From Flavobacterium sp. HSC-32F16 (GTDB lineage Bacteria; Bacteroidota; Bacteroidia; Flavobacteriales; Flavobacteriaceae): 64,000 bases of DNA. Below, piece by piece: positions 8,930 through 16,193 of this stretch. The number at the start of each line of letters is the position of its first letter. The stretch's first letter is position 1. The translations under genes were made by a program, and so were the position numbers. The DNA lies in assembly GCF_024171645.1 (NCBI RefSeq), contig NZ_JALKAC010000012.1, positions 160,652 through 224,651 on the forward strand. The letters are read 5' to 3'. The notes below the pieces were generated by a model. That model was not told the origin of the DNA, made no database searches, and saw only the letters and a program-made list of their open reading frames with translations.

Positions 8930-10495
8930 CTAACTTTTCCCTGCAACTCCTGGATTTGTTATGGCACCAGCAATTACAAATGCTTGTTTTTGAAATGTAG
9001 GTACAGATATAATTTCTTGAGAAGGACTAAAAGTTAGTGTGAATTCTGAATTATTAGAACCTTTTTCATAACTACTGCCAGAGGCTCCGGCGCTGAAGCT
9101 TCCTAAAGAAATAAACCCAAATAGTTTCAAGTTACCAGATGTTTTAGTACTCCATGATTCTTTAAAACTATTAAAGTCGGCATTTTTGTATTTAATAATT
9201 ATTGTTGGATAATTACTAACAATAAAATTATTTGTCCAGCCAAAATTACCACCATCTTTAAATGATTTAAAATCAAAAGGAGGAGGAGTTGAAGAAGAGA
9301 ATTTAAATCCACTTACATCTTTTCCTTGATTTTCATATGCCTGACGAATTATAGAACCATTATACCAACCTGTGTTAATATCCTGCTGCCAGGCTAATGG
9401 ACTTATAGGAAGAATGGAATAACCTTTATATTGAACTGTAATTTCAGCATCTTGACTAGTACCCTTAAAAGTAGACATATCATAGCTAAATTGTGTCCCT
9501 AATGAGAATTTAAGCCAAGAACCAACAGAAAAGCCTGTACTTCCGTTAATACTTACATTCAGGCTTGATCCAGAAGCTTTTGAAGTTTGCATTTTGAATT
9601 CGATAACTCTCGATTCATTATTCAAATCATTTTGAATATCTGCGATTGACTTATTTAGCTTCCATCCAGTTCTAAAATCTTTATCAATACTGCCATCAAC
9701 TGGATTAAAGGTTTTTATTCCTCCATTATTTTCAGTTGGATTAGAAGTGTTTCTTCTAGCCTGTGCAATTGTCCAAGACCCATCCTGCATTTGAGTTTGA
9801 AGTGTATTTACAGTGGCCGTCATGTTTAAATAAATAGAAACGTTATTAATTGTTAGATCAGATGAACCTGGTCTATTTGGTAATAAATCTTTAAGATTTC
9901 TAGCGGATGACATTTCGTTATAAGTTAACGGTTGCTTCTTACTAGACTGTGTACCACTCCATTGAGTTCCAAGCACAAAACTAATAATGTAATCATATTT
10001 AGTAGCAACACCCCAAGCACCAACAACTTCTTTAGCGGCATCAATTTGTGCATCTGTAATTGTCCCATAAGCAGTTTGATAATCTTGCACAATCGTAGCT
10101 TGTTGTGCTTGAGCATCTCCTTGTACTTTGTTCATTGTTATAGTGTCGGCTTTATTCAATGAATATTCAACACCACTTAAAACTTGAATATAATTATTAG
10201 GAAATGAACCCGCTGTATCAAGGGCTGCAGCGGGACTTATGTTTCCCGGAGAAACGTTTCCTGTTAACATGTCATAAGTACCTCGATTGAAAATATTATT
10301 TAAATTTTGCCAATTGTACAAAAAACCTCCTTGTGCTGGAAATTGTATAGGATAAACAAGATCATTAATGACTCCCTTTACAGCATTTTGTGTTTGTTCT
10401 TGTAAGACTTCATAGTACTTATTTTGAACATCTTCTTCTCCATTCAATAAAGCTTTGCTCTCTTTAGGAACAGATTTTTCTACTAAATTACTCAT
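8930..10495 (-). CDS. Leaderless protein of unrecognised family (paralogue B)
   Basis: I do not recognise this 521-residue protein. It has no signal peptide and no membrane helix. It shares with its neighbour the blocks NRGTYDM (71-77), TQWSG (177-181), NNGGIKTF (256-263), SIADIQNDLN (283-292), YKGYSILPISPL (356-367), DGGNFG (414-419) and EIISVP (494-499). Two regions, about 304-345 and 450-490, are rich in Ser, Gly and Thr with alternating hydrophobic residues, as in strands that form beta hairpins; both are reduced or absent in the exported paralogue. Such segments are known from beta-pore-forming toxins, but the resemblance is only one of composition and pattern. The long upstream region holds three small hairpins. 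Confidence 0.7.
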   Translation of the reverse strand: MSNLVEKSVPKESKALLNGEEDVQNKYYEVLQEQTQNAVKGVINDLVYPIQFPAQGGFLYNWQNLNNIFNRGTYDMLTGNVSPGNISPAAALDTAGSFPNNYIQVLSGVEYSLNKADTITMNKVQGDAQAQQATIVQDYQTAYGTITDAQIDAAKEVVGAWGVATKYDYIISFVLGTQWSGTQSSKKQPLTYNEMSSARNLKDLLPNRPGSSDLTINNVSIYLNMTATVNTLQTQMQDGSWTIAQARRNTSNPTENNGGIKTFNPVDGSIDKDFRTGWKLNKSIADIQNDLNNESRVIEFKMQTSKASGSSLNVSINGSTGFSVGSWLKFSLGTQFSYDMSTFKGTSQDAEITVQYKGYSILPISPLAWQQDINTGWYNGSIIRQAYENQGKDVSGFKFSSSTPPPFDFKSFKDGGNFGWTNNFIVSNYPTIIIKYKNADFNSFKESWSTKTSGNLKLFGFISLGSFSAGASGSSYEKGSNNSEFTLTFSPSQEIISVPTFQKQAFVIAGAITNPGVAGKS

Positions 10496-10524
10496 AACTT
10501 AATTTATTTGGGTCCCTACTCATA

Positions 10525-10600
10525 AGGCTTTTCAGGTTTCGCCTCCTTTTATTTAACTAAAAAGGAATAGCACGTTTATTTAAGTGGGTTCTGCTCCACT
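10525..10600 (-). promoter_or_regulatory. Structured leader with three small hairpins
   Basis: Directly upstream of paralogue B lie three consecutive short inverted repeats: AGGC/GCCT (10525-10544), CCTTTT/AAAAGG (10545-10565) and AGTGG/CCACT (10583-10600). Each is weak alone; three in a row within 76 bases of a 5' leader suggests RNA structure. Function unknown. Confidence 0.3.
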
Positions 10601-11210
10601 GTTTTTAATTTATTGTTTCCTCCTAAACATCCCAATAAACAAAGCTTTGTAAATCATGTAAACACATGCAGGTTATTATCGAGAAAATTAATTAGAAACA
10701 AATGTTGAAAATAAATTTCGCTGGCTTTCTTTTGTTTTTATTCTAAAATTACAGCAGAAGTAAAATCTGGAATAAAAAAATGGCATGAGACGGGGATTTA
10801 TACCCATGAGAGAAGTAAAAATTGTAACGAGGCTGTTTTATTTTATTTTACATAAAATATTAGTAATCAATATGTAATTAAATAAACGTTATGTGATTTT
10901 TGAATAAAATTAGAAATTGGAATAAAAAAAACATTTCATTTTAGATCATTCCAGATAACAAAAAAACATAGACCTAACAAAGATTTCAGTAAAACAAACG
11001 AAATAACCATAGCAAGTATTAATACCACTGGTGATTGTCTGTGACGAGTACTTAATTTAAATAAGAATAAAGCGTTGGGTGTAATTAGTTTTTGATAATA
11101 AATTTTTATCAGTTACTAGTAATTTTCGATAGAAAATGTACTGAGAACAGAAAAATTATCATTGAACAATTAGAAATTCTACAGCAGTAAAAAGTAATTA
11201 ATGAAAGTGA

Positions 11211-11388
11211 ATTACAACTTCAAAAAACAATGCCGCCCGTTTTGAAATACTTTTCAATAAAGGAATTGTTTCGACACAGGAAATCGAAGCTAAAAAACTA
11301 GTATATCTTCAGGCGCAGAAGAATTATAAAAATCTCTTATCGTTTGTTTTCCAATTGAAGTCTTCTTTGAATTATAGTTTTAAAGGTT
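11211..11388 (+). pseudogene. Remnant of an HlyD-family secretion adaptor
   Basis: One frame between two stops reads NAARFEILFNKGIVSTQE, then EIEAKKLVYLQAQKNYKNLLS and QLKSSLN. This is the pattern of the coiled-coil hairpin of HlyD-type membrane fusion proteins, where a GxxS-QE-E turn is followed by a K-x-x-YLQA-x-x-x-Y heptad helix. Stops on both sides and the lack of the rest of the protein show it is a fragment of about 60 codons. Its partner ABC exporter is not in the window. Assignment is from pattern memory only. Confidence 0.4.
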
Positions 11389-11570
11389 GACGGGACTTCT
11401 GGTTTTATTAATGAAAAAGGAGAAATAAAATTCTTAAATGAATTTAAAACAAACTACAGTCCAAAAACTTCAACCAGCATTTATTGTGCAAGCGCCTCTG
11501 AAGAATTTTTCTATAATGGCTATGAGATACTATATTCAGATCAGGGCGCAGCCGGGATTTTTCGACTATT

Positions 11571-11933
11571 TCATTTTGCATACAAATATTTGTGTCGTTT
11601 TCCCCACTGTTCCATTTGCTGGATTATCGGTCTTAATTCATAGCCAATTTCTGTTAACTCATATTCTACTTTAGGAGGGACTTCAGCATATACCTTTCTC
11701 TTTATTATATTATTTTGTTCCAGTTTTCGAAGCTGCAGCGTCAGCATTCGTTCCGTTATATTTGGTATAGATTTTTTTATTTCGCCAAATCGCATTTTGC
11801 CTTCTAATAGCCAGGAACAAATTACAAGTGACCATTGACCGCCAATTATGTTTGCCGCGTATACTTCTGAACATTCATCACCTAAGATTTTCTTATTTTC
11901 AAAATTGGTGCTTGTAACCTTAACTTTTGACAT
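11571..11933 (-). CDS. HxlR-family transcriptional regulator
   Basis: A 120-residue winged-helix regulator. GGQWSLVI (where most members have GGKW), the helix pair FGEIKKSIPNITERMLTLQLRKLE and the wing KVEYELTEIGYEL are the family signature. A single Cys (C21 in DECSEVY), just before the first helix, matches the redox-sensing Cys described in some HxlR proteins (HypR, YodB). It is divergent from the NTF2-like gene at 12059, with about 125 bp between start codons, which is the usual place for its operator. It likely controls that neighbour and itself. Confidence 0.85.
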   Translation of the reverse strand: MSKVKVTSTNFENKKILGDECSEVYAANIIGGQWSLVICSWLLEGKMRFGEIKKSIPNITERMLTLQLRKLEQNNIIKRKVYAEVPPKVEYELTEIGYELRPIIQQMEQWGKRHKYLYAK

Positions 11934-12058
11934 AACTTACATTTTTGATAGTTCCTTACAATTGGTTGTCAATAAAGCTAATAGGACTTTTATGTTATAG
12001 CTTTGCAGAACTATTCTATTTAAATAATTTAAAGTTCAAAATTAAATCAAAAAAGGTA

Positions 12059-12502
12059 ATGATGAAAAAAGGCTTCATAAATATTTTATTATTGATGGCG
12101 GTACTCAACATTTATTCTCAAAATAAAAATTTAAAATTAAAAAAGACAATGACAATGAAAAACACATCTATATTAGTTAATGCAAACGAACATGTAAGAA
12201 AAGGAGAATACGAAGCGTACTTATCTTATCTCACTGAAGACACCAAATGGGTATTTGTGGGTGAGAGAACTCTTTTAGGAAAAGAAGCAGTAAGGCAGTA
12301 TATCAAAGAATTCTATTTGGCACCACCAGTATTTGATATGGAAAAAGCAATAGAGGAGGGCGACTTTGTAACTGCGACAGGTAACATTGCCTTAAAAAAT
12401 GTAAATGGTGAGTATGATCATTATATTTATTGTGATATTTGGCGATTTGATAATGGTAAAATAGCCGAATTAAAAGCATTCGTTATTGAGAAAAAATCCT
12501 GA
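12059..12502 (+). CDS. Exported SnoaL/NTF2-like protein
   Basis: A small alpha-beta-cone protein of the SnoaL/NTF2-like superfamily. The start is taken at tandem ATGs (12059/12062) giving MMKKGFINILLLMAVLNIYSQ, a signal peptide; the open frame reaches further back but that segment is not protein-like. The mature part holds ANEHVRKGEYEAYLSYLTEDTKWVFVGE, LLGKEAVRQYI and the strands DFVTATGNIALKN and YIYCDIWRFDNGKIAELKAFV, the classical order for this fold. An internal MTMKN start would give a leaderless version. A TAGCTTTG at 11998-12005 could be its -7 element. It is divergent from the HxlR gene and is its likely target. The ligand or reaction is unknown. Confidence 0.75.
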   Translation: MMKKGFINILLLMAVLNIYSQNKNLKLKKTMTMKNTSILVNANEHVRKGEYEAYLSYLTEDTKWVFVGERTLLGKEAVRQYIKEFYLAPPVFDMEKAIEEGDFVTATGNIALKNVNGEYDHYIYCDIWRFDNGKIAELKAFVIEKKS

Positions 12503-13024
12503 TACATATAAAATCCTGTTTATTTTGTAAAGAATAACAGTTTCATATGTTTGACTTTAGTTTGAATGAAATAAGAAAACTTGCGTACCAAATGAAAAGG
12601 TGCGCATTTTTCTCTTTGGTGGAAAATCGGGATAAATACTTATTTAAATTAACCCGTCACGTTCCAGCTCACTAAGGCACTTTGTCAGCACCTTTTGACT
12701 TATTCCATTAACGTGTTTCTATAGATTTGAAAATCTCATTTTTAATATTTTTTTGTACTGTGCCACGATTCTGCCACGGAAATTTTCGCTTTTTTTATAA
12801 AATTTAAAAGTTACAGAATAGTTTAAATCCGTTTAAATTTGCTTTATAATTTTTTATTAATTCAAAAATAAAAGGAGATTTTTTTATGACAAGCCATGAC
12901 AAATATTTTTGAAACCTTTCTGTGATGAGTCAGACAATTAGAAAAAAGTATATTGATTATTGCGTAAAAAAGATATCAATTCCATTAGTTTGTTATGGCA
13001 AAAAAGGTCTAAAGAGCAATGGAG
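12503..13024. other. Intergenic region with HxlR remnant
   Basis: No intact gene. It contains a short HxlR-like fragment (minus strand, 12647-12720) and a TGCCAC-repeat segment (about 12757-12785) similar to one at 2903-2923; the rest is featureless AT-rich DNA. Confidence 0.45.
12647..12720 (-). pseudogene. Fragment of a second HxlR-family regulator
   Basis: On the minus strand one frame reads KHVNGISQKVLTKCLSELE followed by RDGLI and a stop. This is the recognition-helix segment of HxlR proteins (pattern: I-x-GIS-x-x-x-LT-x-x-L-x-x-LE-x-DGLI). A stop lies just upstream, so only about 24 codons survive. It sits some 700 bp from the intact HxlR gene and differs from it in sequence, so it is the relic of a different family member rather than a duplication. 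Confidence 0.6.
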
Positions 13025-13588
13025 TTATTGTAAATTGTTTGCTATTGATTTAAGGATAAATTTCACTCTTTCTTCAACTGATATTTTAGGGATTTCTATG
13101 ATCTTGTAATTAAATTCAATATAAGTATTTTTCATTTTGCAGAAAGTTAATTCTGCTTCTTTCCAGTCTTGTTTTCTTTCGCCATCTGTTTCATAGATTT
13201 CTTTCCAAGGTGGTAAAATAAAAACATTTTTGTTGTAAGGATGATTTTCTATTTCTGATAAAATATCTTTTGATATTGGAATGTTTTCCATTTTCATATA
13301 ACAAATGGCATCTAAAATTCCTCGGTCAAAAAAAGTAATATTTGAAGTATTTTTGAGAGCAATTTCATTGTAGCTATTTATAGAAGCTTCTAACATTAAG
13401 TTGGCATAAAGATCCTTGTTTTTCCATGGCAGTCCATCCTTTTGGTTTTCCATCTGCTCTTTGATAATTCTTCTTGCATCTTCGCGTATGGTAAGAAATC
13501 CTCCATTAAAGAGTTTGTTTATTAGTGTGGTTTTTCCAACACCAGGACCGCCAGTAATCACATAAAAGTTATTTTTTTTTGTTTCCAT
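13025..13588 (-). CDS. P-loop ATPase/kinase-like protein (AAA_28 type)
   Basis: A 187-residue single-domain P-loop protein. Walker A is GGPGVGKTT (13-21), followed by REDARRIIKEQ and the DRGILD motif (Asp and Arg after strand 3), as in the AAA_28/NadR-like group of small nucleoside- or nucleotide-kinase-like ATPases. No helix-turn-helix or other domain is fused. The substrate is unknown. Its start faces the Crp/Fnr gene across 578 bp. It stands alone in an accessory region. Confidence 0.75.
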   Translation of the reverse strand: METKKNNFYVITGGPGVGKTTLINKLFNGGFLTIREDARRIIKEQMENQKDGLPWKNKDLYANLMLEASINSYNEIALKNTSNITFFDRGILDAICYMKMENIPISKDILSEIENHPYNKNVFILPPWKEIYETDGERKQDWKEAELTFCKMKNTYIEFNYKIIEIPKISVEERVKFILKSIANNLQ

Positions 13589-14166
13589 ATTCTAATAATC
13601 AAAACTGATAAAACATATTGTATGGTTTATCTATAAATGCTTTTGTAAGCAAAATTTAATATTTTACATGTTTTTTTTTAATTAAAAATCAAATCAAACA
13701 TTTAAAAAAAGCATTTATAACTATCTTCAGCAATTTTTCCTTTCGTAGCACCATTAGATTTATATCAAAAGCTTAATGTGATACAAGGTACTGAAAATAG
13801 ATCCAGTAGTTTAAAAACAGCCTTATTTTTGTTGCAAAAAGATATCCTTTCTACTTTACTGAAGAGGTATTTATAAAATTTTAAAGAGGTTCAAATTCAG
13901 GATATGAACTCTTTTGCCTCTTCAGTTAGTATGCATGTCAAATCCTTTATAAAAGTAAGAAGAGATAAGATTAATTTTTAATTTAATGCCCTAAGTTTAT
14001 GAAACAAAATTAATTCATAAAAAAAAAACAATTAGTTAACCAATACAAAGCTCTTGAGATTTTTATTAAAAAAACATCATTAAAGACATGAATATTTTAC
14101 ACTTATTTAATATGCCTAACCTAAATAAGCTGGCAATCTTTTATCTTTGAAAAGCTAAAAAAAAGT
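13589..14166. other. Divergent intergenic region with structured element
   Basis: A 578-bp gap between divergent genes. It contains an open stretch of about 50 codons (roughly 13725-13877, plus strand) without recognisable similarity, overlapping a nested inverted repeat at 13858-13926. A TATCTTTG at 14142-14149 may be the -7 element of the Crp/Fnr gene. Confidence 0.4.
13858..13926. repeat. Nested inverted repeat
   Basis: Outer arms ACTGAAGAGG (13858-13867) and CCTCTTCAGT (13917-13926) enclose inner arms AAAGAGGTTCA and TGAACTCTTT, which pair with one bulged G. The 69-bp structure lies far from any gene end, so it is not an obvious terminator; it may be a small RNA or a repeat relic. Confidence 0.4.
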
Positions 14167-14736
14167 ATGGAGAAACTGAGAAAACATATTGAAGAAATCA
14201 TTTCAATTACGGATGAAGAATTTGAATCGATAAAACCCTTTTTCACGATACGAAGGGTGCTGAAAAATCAATATCTTATTCAGCAAGGTGACGACGCAAA
14301 ATATGAATACATCATTATGAGCGGCATCTTCAGAGTTTTTTATCTGGATGAAGACGGAAAGGAACACATCGTACAATTCGCCACAGAAAACTGGTGGATG
14401 TCTGATTATATTGCCTATTTCAATCAAAAACCCGCAAACATGTATGTGGTATGCATGGAGCCAGGAGAGGTTTTATGCCTGACACTTGAGGGTAGGGAAA
14501 AACTCTCTGTTACGCTTCATAAAATGGAACATTTTTTTAGAGTAAAATTGACCAAAGGTTATATGGCGCTTCAACAAAGAGTAATTTCATTGCTTTCTAA
14601 TAATCCGCAGCAACGCTATAGAGAATTTGCAGATCTTTATCCAAATCTCATGCAAAAAATTCCCAAGAAATATATTGCAGAATATCTCGGGGTAAGCCGC
14701 GAAACTCTTAGCAGGCTTTACTCCAATAACAAATAA
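14167..14736 (+). CDS. Crp/Fnr-family regulator
   Basis: A 189-residue regulator with an N-terminal cyclic-nucleotide-binding-like beta barrel (QYLIQQGDDAKYEYIIMSGIFRVFYL) and a C-terminal helix-turn-helix (IPKKYIAEYLGVSRETLSRL). The phosphate cassette of true cAMP sensors (GE followed by RSA) is missing, as in most Bacteroidota members, so the ligand, if any, is unknown. There is no iron-sulphur cysteine cluster. A perfect TGTGA-N6-TCACA palindrome lies 21 bases past its stop and upstream of the DJ-1 gene, so it probably controls that operon. Confidence 0.85.
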   Translation: MEKLRKHIEEIISITDEEFESIKPFFTIRRVLKNQYLIQQGDDAKYEYIIMSGIFRVFYLDEDGKEHIVQFATENWWMSDYIAYFNQKPANMYVVCMEPGEVLCLTLEGREKLSVTLHKMEHFFRVKLTKGYMALQQRVISLLSNNPQQRYREFADLYPNLMQKIPKKYIAEYLGVSRETLSRLYSNNK

Positions 14737-14753
14737 CATAGCTGATAATTCTC

Positions 14754-14781
14754 AAAGTGTGATTCTCGTCACACTTTTTTT
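14754..14781 (+). promoter_or_regulatory. CRP-type palindrome, also terminator-like
   Basis: TGTGA (14758-14762), TTCTCG, TCACA (14769-14773) is a perfect match to the classical CRP half-site pair. It is embedded in a 9-bp stem (14754-14762 with 14769-14777) followed by a T run, so it could also end the Crp/Fnr transcript. The palindrome centre lies about 67 bases upstream of the start of transcription expected for the DJ-1 gene, a typical activator position. Confidence 0.55.
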
Positions 14782-14799
14782 GTGACTTTGCTCCTCGTA

Positions 14800-14826
14800 T
14801 TGAGAAGTAGAGCTGGCATAAATTTG
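14800..14826 (+). promoter_or_regulatory. Predicted promoter of the DJ-1/ABM/ALDH genes
   Basis: TTG at 14800-14802 and TAAATTTG at 14819-14826, separated by 16 nt, fit the flavobacterial promoter form, with slightly short spacing. Confidence 0.45.
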
Positions 14827-14866
14827 CCCTATAAATAATTCATTAACAACTTAAAAATTTATAGAA

Positions 14867-15661
14867 ATGAAAAAGATTATGATTTTATCACTAGCCATTG
14901 CCTTTTTATCTTCTTATGGTCAAAGTAAAAAAGAAGACACATCAATAAAACAAAAAACAACCCTTAAAAGCGAAAGAAAAATGAATAAGAAAATTTTAAT
15001 TATTGTATCGAATGCCAATGCAATTGGACCAAACAACAGAAGAACAGGAACATTTCTTCCTGAAGTAGCACATCCTTATGCCGAATTCGACAAAGCAAAT
15101 TATCAAATAGATTTTGCTAGTTTAACTGGAGATACGCCGTATTTAGATGCTTTAAATCTGGCAAATGATCCCGATAATCTTGTATTCTTGACTGGTAAGG
15201 GATGGGAAGCGATGCAGAAAGCAGTAAAGCTGTCAAATGTTGATGTTAGTAAATATGATGCTGTTTTTGTTCCCGGAGGACTAGCGCCAATGGTTGATAT
15301 GCCGGAAAATGAATTGCTGAAAAAAGTTATTAAAGAAACTTACGAGCGAAATGCTGTTGTTGGGGCAGTTTGTCACGGTCCGGTATCTTTACTAAATGTA
15401 AAACTAAGCAATGGAACTTATCTAGTAAACGGTAAAAATATTACCTCTTTTACAGATGAAGAAGAAAAAGGTTATGCCATTGCTGATGTACCTTTTTTAC
15501 TGGAAACTGCGTTGACAAAACAAGGAGCAAAATTTCATGCAGCAGCGGTATGGTCGGCTCATAGTATTGCTGATGGTAATTTGGTTACAGGACAAAATCC
15601 TGCATCTGCAAAAGGTGTGGCCGAAAAAATGATTACAATTTTAGAAGCTGCAAAAAAGTAA
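14867..15661 (+). CDS. Exported DJ-1/PfpI-family (Hsp31-like) protein
   Basis: A class I glutamine-amidotransferase-like protein of the DJ-1/PfpI superfamily. The nucleophile elbow is AVCHGP with Cys 169 and His 170; an acidic residue in LPEVAHP (Glu 66) fits the Glu that tunes the Cys in this group. Hsp31-like members act as glyoxalase III, chaperone or deglycase. Unusually, the first 19 residues form a signal peptide (MKKIMILSLAIAFLSSYG), so it should act outside the cytoplasm; an internal start at Met 39 would give the usual cytoplasmic form. It is followed by an ABM protein (95 bp gap) and an aldehyde dehydrogenase (131 bp gap) on the same strand, suggesting a role in reactive-carbonyl or oxidative stress. 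Confidence 0.8.
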   Translation: MKKIMILSLAIAFLSSYGQSKKEDTSIKQKTTLKSERKMNKKILIIVSNANAIGPNNRRTGTFLPEVAHPYAEFDKANYQIDFASLTGDTPYLDALNLANDPDNLVFLTGKGWEAMQKAVKLSNVDVSKYDAVFVPGGLAPMVDMPENELLKKVIKETYERNAVVGAVCHGPVSLLNVKLSNGTYLVNGKNITSFTDEEEKGYAIADVPFLLETALTKQGAKFHAAAVWSAHSIADGNLVTGQNPASAKGVAEKMITILEAAKK

Positions 15662-15756
15662 TAATTAAATACTATTTATTGGCCTTCTAACAAAATATGG
15701 AGGTCAATAGTTTTATTATCATTAAAACCGAATAATAATTATTTTAAAAAATAAAA

Positions 15757-16062
15757 ATGGAAAATCAAAATCCAATTCATGTTTTTGCTACATGGAAAGT
15801 AAAAGAAGGTCAGCTTGAAAACGTTTTAAGTCTGCTAAAAACAGTGCATGATCAAAGCATCAAAGAAGATGGTAATTTGTTTTATACAATTCATCAAAGT
15901 AATTCAGATATGAATACAATCTTACTATTTGAAGGATATATTAATGAAGCGGCTGTTGCAGAACATCGAAATGCAGCTTATTTTCAAGAATTAGTTTTAG
16001 GAAAAATAGTTCCTTTATTAGATAATAGAGAGATTGTTTTAGCGACACCTCTGAAATATTAA
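15757..16062 (+). CDS. ABM-domain monooxygenase-like protein
   Basis: A 101-residue protein with the antibiotic-biosynthesis-monooxygenase (dimeric ferredoxin-like) fold. FATWKVKEGQLENVLSLLK, a glycine-containing turn, FYTIHQSNSDMNTILLFEGY and EHRNAAYFQEL follow the order of YgiN-type quinol monooxygenases. No cofactor motif is expected in this family. It lies between the DJ-1 and aldehyde dehydrogenase genes and probably belongs to the same stress unit. A second, unrelated-looking ABM protein occurs at 46373. Confidence 0.75.
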   Translation: MENQNPIHVFATWKVKEGQLENVLSLLKTVHDQSIKEDGNLFYTIHQSNSDMNTILLFEGYINEAAVAEHRNAAYFQELVLGKIVPLLDNREIVLATPLKY

Positions 16063-16193
16063 TTGCCAATATTACCGATTAAGGTATTGTCCTCATTGAT
16101 AATTTGACTAAATTTAAGGAACAAATCATGAGATATTGAACTTAAAATACTAACAGCATGATTTTTAGAATTACCTATTAAAAAGAACATTTT

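Larger units (their letters stand above)
10496..11570. other. Long intergenic region with gene remnants
   Basis: Holds the structured leader of the preceding minus-strand gene (about 10525-10600), then AT-rich DNA without genes, then decayed coding sequence: an HlyD-like fragment at 11211-11388. A second open fragment begins near 11371 with GFINEKGEIKF, which I cannot assign, and runs into the 3' end of the HxlR gene. Confidence 0.5.

Noticed and set aside
11438..11674. 78-codon open frame overlapping the HxlR gene 3' end
   Set aside because: It runs antisense into the HxlR gene and through remnant sequence; a different frame here shows the decayed fragment.
13725..13877. Open stretch of about 50 codons before the Crp/Fnr gene
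   Set aside because: No start codon context, no similarity that I can recognise, and it overlaps an inverted repeat.
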